This document shows positions 34,600 to 37,990 of a stretch of DNA of 37,990 nt, piece by piece (position 1 is the first letter of the stretch; the number at the start of each line of letters is the position of its first letter). The notes beneath the pieces are model-generated. The model did no database searches. It saw only the letters and a program-made list of their open reading frames with translations, and had not been told where the DNA came from. The translations under genes were made by a program, and so were the position numbers. Source of the DNA: an uncultured Paracoccaceae bacterium (lineage in GTDB: Bacteria > Pseudomonadota > Alphaproteobacteria > Rhodobacterales > Rhodobacteraceae); the NCBI GenBank assembly GCA_947499715.1, contig CANMPL010000017.1, positions 1 through 37,990 on the forward strand, in the 5' to 3' direction.

Positions 34600-34615
34600 G
34601 TTGACAGCTGTCAAC
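34600..34615. promoter_or_regulatory. parS-like palindrome in the repB-repC gap
   Basis: GTTGACAGCTGTCAAC is a perfect 16-bp palindrome that fits the repABC parS consensus GTTNNNNGCNNNNAAC. It also contains the -35 box of the antisense RNA promoter, so RepB binding may affect copy-number control. Confidence 0.8.
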
Positions 34616-34661
34616 AGGCACCGAGTCCGGTGGACGAAAAACTTTTGTCTCGTGAACATGA

Positions 34662-35810
34662 ATGAACGTTATCACCACAACGCCTTTCGGGCGGCCTATC
34701 ACGGCTACCTTGATGAAACGTGCCGCAGAGGCGCGGCAACCCACAACCGTTGACCAGATCGACAAATGGTCGCTGTTTCGCGATATCTGCGCCGCGCGCG
34801 CCGCTTTTGACGTCTCTGACAGAGCGCTGACGGTGCTGAATGCGCTGTTGTCGTTCCACAAGGGCAAGACACTGGACGCCGATGCGCAGCTTGTCGTGTT
34901 TCCGTCCAATCGCGCGCTCTCTGAACGTGCCCACGGCATGGCGGAAAGCACGCTGCGGCGGCATCTGGCCGCGCTAAGCCAGGCTGGCTTGATCCAGCGC
35001 CACGACAGCCCCAATGGCAAGCGCTACGCGGCCCGTGGGGCAGGGGGTGACATCGCCCATGCCTTTGGCTTTGACCTGCGCCCCTTGCTGGTGCGCGCCC
35101 GTGACATCGCCCAGGCCGCCACAGCCGCACAAGAGGCCGCGACGCGCCGCAAACGTCTGAAGGAACAGGTCAGCCTGATGAAACGTGACGCCCTGCAGCT
35201 CTGCCTTTTTGGCCGGGAAAGCGGTGTGGTCGCGGATTGGGACGCCTTCGACGCGCAATTGCTTGGCATCCACCGCCAGACCCGCCGCATCCTCTCAGCC
35301 GAGGATCTCGAAACGGTTAAGGCGACGCTCGCAGGGGTGCTGGACGACCTGCAAAAGACACTCAAGACAGAAGAAATGAGCGCCAGCCCCCGCCAGATTG
35401 AGCGGCACATACAGAATTCAAAAGAAGACTCTTCTGATCTTGAACCTTGCTTAGAAAAGCAAAGCGGCGCGGGCAACGCGCCGCCTGAACCGCCCAAAAT
35501 ACCGTTGGGGTTGGTGATGAAGGCCTGTCCCGACATCGCGCCCTATGCGCGACATGGGATCAGGCATTGGCACGATCTGATCGCTACCGCCGCCGAGGTG
35601 CGCGGGATGATGGGGATCAGCGCCGATGCCTGGGACCGCGCCCAACGTGATATGGGGCCAGAAGTCGCCGCCGTAACCGTCGCCGCGATCTTGCAACGCG
35701 TCGATTCAATCCGGGCACCGGGCGGATATCTGCGGGCGCTGACTGACAAGGCCGGGGCAGGGGGCTTTTCACCGGCGCCGATGGTCATGGCCTTGCTGCG
35801 GGCGGGTTGA
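34662..35810 (+). CDS. repC: repABC replication initiator RepC
   Basis: A 382-residue RepC. The opening TTPFGRPITATLMKRA, DKWSLFRDICAARAAFDVSD, TVLNALLSFHKG and the winged-helix region VFPSNRALSERAHGMAESTLRRHLAALSQAGLI are characteristic; the C-terminal domain has AYARHGIRHWHDL-like and GPEVAAVTVAAILQRVDSI segments. The ATG at 34662 partly overlaps an out-of-frame ATG at 34658. RepC starts replication at an origin that in this family lies within repC itself. Its stop codon lies inside a parS-like palindrome. Translation is expected to be limited by the antisense RNA. Confidence 0.94.
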   Translation: MNVITTTPFGRPITATLMKRAAEARQPTTVDQIDKWSLFRDICAARAAFDVSDRALTVLNALLSFHKGKTLDADAQLVVFPSNRALSERAHGMAESTLRRHLAALSQAGLIQRHDSPNGKRYAARGAGGDIAHAFGFDLRPLLVRARDIAQAATAAQEAATRRKRLKEQVSLMKRDALQLCLFGRESGVVADWDAFDAQLLGIHRQTRRILSAEDLETVKATLAGVLDDLQKTLKTEEMSASPRQIERHIQNSKEDSSDLEPCLEKQSGAGNAPPEPPKIPLGLVMKACPDIAPYARHGIRHWHDLIATAAEVRGMMGISADAWDRAQRDMGPEVAAVTVAAILQRVDSIRAPGGYLRALTDKAGAGGFSPAPMVMALLRAG

Positions 35811-35821
35811 CAGTTGTCAAC
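35806..35821. promoter_or_regulatory. second parS-like palindrome, spanning the repC stop
   Basis: GTTGACAGTTGTCAAC differs from the palindrome at 34600-34615 by one base at the centre. The repC TGA stop (35808-35810) lies within it. This is a usual position for a centromere site in repABC plasmids. Confidence 0.75.
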
Positions 35822-35891
35822 TTTCACTCCGATCCGGCACCGCACGGTCCGTTACTTTCACCGCGTTAAGGATCAATGCCATATGGTTTGT

Positions 35892-35908
35892 GTATGCAAT
35901 GTGCATAC
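35892..35908. promoter_or_regulatory. palindrome GTATGCA-ATG-TGCATAC
   Basis: Perfect seven-base arms around three bases. Two more TGCAT motifs follow at once (35913-35917, 35924-35928). It sits just upstream of a small truncated ORF at 35927 and may be the operator of the gene that was lost. Role not known. Confidence 0.4.
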
Positions 35909-35926
35909 TTTGTGCATGGGTTCTGC

Positions 35927-36010
35927 ATGGCCGATTTCACCGTGCGCTGGGGCATTAACCCGTCAGGCCCCACCGAACCGGATGAGGCGTCTATTCTCAG
36001 CGCCATATGA
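35927..36010 (+). pseudogene. truncated start of an unidentified gene
   Basis: Twenty-seven codons, MADFTVRWGINPSGPTEPDE then ASILSAI-stop, in the codon style of the surrounding plasmid, end where the IS6-type remnant begins. It looks like the N-terminus of a gene interrupted by the insertion. I do not recognise it. Confidence 0.3.
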
Positions 36011-36316
36011 TCGTCATTTGTCAGTGATGAAACGCTTCGGCCTGCAGCAATGTCTCTTCACCAACCGCACGAGCAGACGTTTCGCTGCTTTGGTGTCGCG
36101 TCGTGATCGAAGGATTTTGTCCAGGACCAACCCACCGCCAGATCGCTTCATAAGACACGTCGATGCCGCGCTCCAGAAACAACTCCTCAACTTCGCCAAA
36201 CTCATGTTGAAACGGCAATACAGCCAGACCGCATGGATGTTGATTTCAGAAGGGAAGCGGTCGCGCATGTACCAGATCAATGGCGCGATCATCGAAAACT
36301 CAGATCTACATTCCAC
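36011..36316 (-). pseudogene. IS6-family transposase remnant 2, frameshifted with internal deletion
   Basis: Leftwards from about 36275 the frames give RDRFPSEINIHAVWLYCRFN, then after a shift EVEELFLERGIDVSYEAIWRWV, then after an internal deletion VLDKILRSRRDTKAAKRLLVR and CRPKRFITDK. These are consecutive but incomplete parts of an IS6-family transposase, of a subgroup different from the one at 178-480. Three fragments in two or more frames mean it is dead. The part after the third catalytic residue is missing. Confidence 0.75.
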
Positions 36317-36353
36317 GTCTGGAACAATCGGTGGACGTTAACGTGACAACACC
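36311..36353. repeat. IS6-type terminal sequence, copy 2
   Basis: This segment adjoins the N-terminal end of the transposase remnant and ends GGACGTTAACGTGACAACACC, a likely terminal inverted repeat. It matches 14842-14883 in the same orientation with one substitution and one indel. Confidence 0.65.
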
Positions 36354-36474
36354 AGCATATCCCTTTTACGTCCGATAAATGGCAAACTTATTGGACATAC
36401 CAGAAAGCGGCAAGGTGGGGCGGTTATTACGCTATATGGTAGTCAAAAGCGCCGTTCTGGGATAGTCTTGTAGG

Positions 36475-37353
36475 ATGACCTATGCCGCTGATAGCTTCGA
36501 CACGTTACCCAGAATGCCGTCCTGGGTCACCTCGGTGCGGCCCGAAACCCCTGAAGATGTGGCGTTTTTGTCAGGTGCCGCCCTCAGTCATCTGCATCTT
36601 GTGCTGAACCGGGACCACGTCCCCCAGACCTTGCTCCGGGCACGTCTGGCGCTGCGTGCCGCGGACACCAACATGACGCATCAAGGACGCCCCGAACGGG
36701 CTTCAGAGCTGCGCGATGCGGTGGCGTTTCTGCAGCCTGGTGACAGCCCGGGCCCTGCCGGGGAGGTTTTCCTGTCCTGGCGACGGGCTATCGAAAGACC
36801 TGTGTCAGTCAATGCGCTTCACCGCGCGTTGCCTAATCTGGAGCCGGAGCAGATTGCGACCTGGCTCGACGGAGGGCAGGGGGCGCCGGTCGCGCGGGCC
36901 GCAGGTGTGCTGCAAGCCGTTCTCGCGGATCGTCCGCGGGACTTCGCAGCGGCGGTGATCCTGGGGGACGCAGCGTTGGCGCAGGCGCTTGGGTGGACAC
37001 ATGTCCTGCCGTTCCTGGCTCTTGGTCTGAAGCGCGCCGATCTGCGGAAGTCGGATGAAAAGCTGCGGCTGGCCTGTCATCGGGCGATTGCCGAAGTGGC
37101 CGTGGAAGCGACAAGACAAGCCGCCGATCTGTCACGCCGGGCCGCGCGATTGCGCGATGTTGCACCGAAGCTGCGCGCCAAAGGAGCGGCGGAGGCTGTG
37201 GCAATGTTTTTGGCATCAGATGCCGTCGCACCGACGGCGCTGATCTCGCTGCGATCTGATCGCGCGGCGCGGCGCTTCTGCGACCGGCTCGTGGACCTCG
37301 GCGCTGTGCGCGAGTTGACTGGGCGAGACACCTTCCGGCTCTACGGGGTGTGA
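36475..37353 (+). CDS. DUF1403-family protein
   Basis: A 292-residue protein matching DUF1403: PSWVTSVRPETPEDVAFLSG, ALSHLHLVLNRDHVPQTLLR, GRPERASELRDAVAFLQPGD, PGPAGEVFLSWRRAIERPVS and the end RELTGRDTFRLYGV. Function of the family is unknown to me, but it occurs next to plasmid-borne scpB genes in Rhodobacteraceae and rhizobia. Two bases separate its stop from the scpB start. The C-terminal helical region (RAARRFCDRLVDLGAVREL) resembles a winged-helix or segregation-type element, which fits a DNA-maintenance role. Confidence 0.85.
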   Translation: MTYAADSFDTLPRMPSWVTSVRPETPEDVAFLSGAALSHLHLVLNRDHVPQTLLRARLALRAADTNMTHQGRPERASELRDAVAFLQPGDSPGPAGEVFLSWRRAIERPVSVNALHRALPNLEPEQIATWLDGGQGAPVARAAGVLQAVLADRPRDFAAAVILGDAALAQALGWTHVLPFLALGLKRADLRKSDEKLRLACHRAIAEVAVEATRQAADLSRRAARLRDVAPKLRAKGAAEAVAMFLASDAVAPTALISLRSDRAARRFCDRLVDLGAVRELTGRDTFRLYGV

Positions 37354-37355
37354 CG

Positions 37356-37990
37356 ATGGCAAAAGACCACGCCGACACCGATCTGGACCGCGAGTTGGAG
37401 GACTTGCCGCAAGACTTACGTTGGCGGGAGTGGATGCGCCGGATCGAGGCCGTGCTGTTTGCCAGTGCCTCGCCCGTGCCGCCTGACGACCTTGCGCGCG
37501 TGGTGGGGCAGGGGGCCTCGGTCGATTTGTTGATTGAAGACCTGATTGCTGATTTGGAAGGACGGTCTTTCGAAGTGGCGCAAACGGCTGGTGGGTGGAT
37601 GCTGCGGACGCGGGCCACCTACGCCCCGGCAATCCGGACTGCCGCGGATGTGGGCGACCAAGACCTCGATCTGCGCGACTACGATATCGCCGTTCTGGCG
37701 GCCATCGCCTATCACCAGCCGATCACGCGGGATGGGCTCAAGGACATCTTTGGCAAGGAGATCAGCCGCGACTTGATCGGGCGGTTGCACGCCCGCGGTC
37801 TGATCGGGACCGGTCCCCGGTCGCCGCGGCGCGGAGCACCCTACACCTATGTGACAACCGAAAAGTTTCTCGTGGCGTTCGAGCTGGAGTCGCTCCAAGA
37901 CCTGCCGGACCGTGAACTGGACCTGTCGCGGTTTGATGCCGCTCCTTTGATAGCATTTATTGCACCAAAGGAGACTATCTATGGGATTGA
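37356..37990 (+). CDS. scpB: ScpB-like chromosome/plasmid segregation protein, 3' end altered
   Basis: The frame begins MAKDHADTDLDRELEDLPQD and shows the two winged-helix domains of ScpB: MRRIEAVLFASASPVPPDDL, then LRDYDIAVLAAIAYHQPITR, SRDLIGRLHARGLI and GAPYTYVTTEKFLVAFELES. ScpB normally joins ScpA and SMC to organise DNA; no scpA is present. After about residue 195 (DLSRFDAAP) the frame runs through the 43-bp overlap and, on the circle, on into the IS3 orfA remnant to a TAG at 312-314, so the native end has been replaced by about 120 foreign residues. Function may be kept, since the core is intact. Confidence 0.85.
   Translation, partial: MAKDHADTDLDRELEDLPQDLRWREWMRRIEAVLFASASPVPPDDLARVVGQGASVDLLIEDLIADLEGRSFEVAQTAGGWMLRTRATYAPAIRTAADVGDQDLDLRDYDIAVLAAIAYHQPITRDGLKDIFGKEISRDLIGRLHARGLIGTGPRSPRRGAPYTYVTTEKFLVAFELESLQDLPDRELDLSRFDAAPLIAFIAPKETIYGI
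37948..37990. repeat. 43-bp terminal direct repeat, copy 2 (circle overlap)
   Basis: Identical to bases 1-43. Joining the two gives a closed circle of 37947 bp and a continuous frame from scpB into the IS3 remnant. Confidence 0.85.

Overview
The window reads as one complete circular plasmid of about 37.9 kb from an alphaproteobacterium, most likely of the Rhodobacteraceae/Roseobacter group. The first 43 bases recur exactly as the last 43, as expected where a circular molecule was opened with a small overlap. A full repABC replication/partition operon lies at 32.4-35.8 kb. The host guess rests on the repABC type, the DUF1403-ScpB pair, the insertion-sequence types and gene styles familiar from that group. 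I see no tRNA, rRNA, CRISPR array, relaxase, conjugation genes or type VI secretion (T6SS) structural genes.

Layout. (1) 1-480: remains of an IS3-type orfA joined to a decayed IS6-type transposase. Across the circle junction the 3' end of scpB reads into the orfA remnant. (2) 515-14655: a catabolic module. A LacI-type regulator and an amidase are divergent from a Dpp/Opp-type ABC importer (two permeases, two ATPases, one binding protein), then malonyl-CoA decarboxylase, malonyl-CoA synthetase, an FGGY sugar kinase and a fucose-isomerase-like enzyme. Two LacI-style palindromes lie in the divergent promoter region. (3) 14656-15079: IS110 and IS6 debris and four inverted copies of a TACCCGACA box. 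(4) 15080-16102: an orphan GSU2403-type nucleotidyltransferase-fold protein. (5) 16265-21610: a ribose-type sugar ABC transporter with a convergent GntR/FadR regulator. (6) 21817-32113: a tightly overlapping ten-gene minus-strand operon headed by vgrG. It carries two putative toxin/immunity pairs, DUF2169, DUF6484-like and PAAR-like DUF4150 proteins, and a degenerate ketosynthase-like protein. (7) 32.4-35.8 kb: repA-repB-(antisense RNA)-repC with parS-like palindromes. (8) 35.8-36.4 kb: a second IS6-type remnant. (9) 36475-37990: DUF1403 and scpB.

How it works together. The plasmid maintains itself with repABC and perhaps the ScpB/DUF1403 pair. It carries two nutrient-uptake modules and a set of T6SS effectors that would need a secretion machine encoded elsewhere in the host. 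The catabolic module suggests import of an amide- or malonyl-containing sugar compound: the amidase releases malonate, MatB/MatA take it to acetyl-CoA, and the isomerase and kinase handle the sugar part. That pathway is inference.

The catabolic module (0.5-14.7 kb) is visibly less GC-rich than the transporter, T6SS and rep regions, and the change falls at insertion-sequence debris. Matching IS6-type ends near 14.86 and 36.33 kb suggest the plasmid was assembled from at least two pieces.
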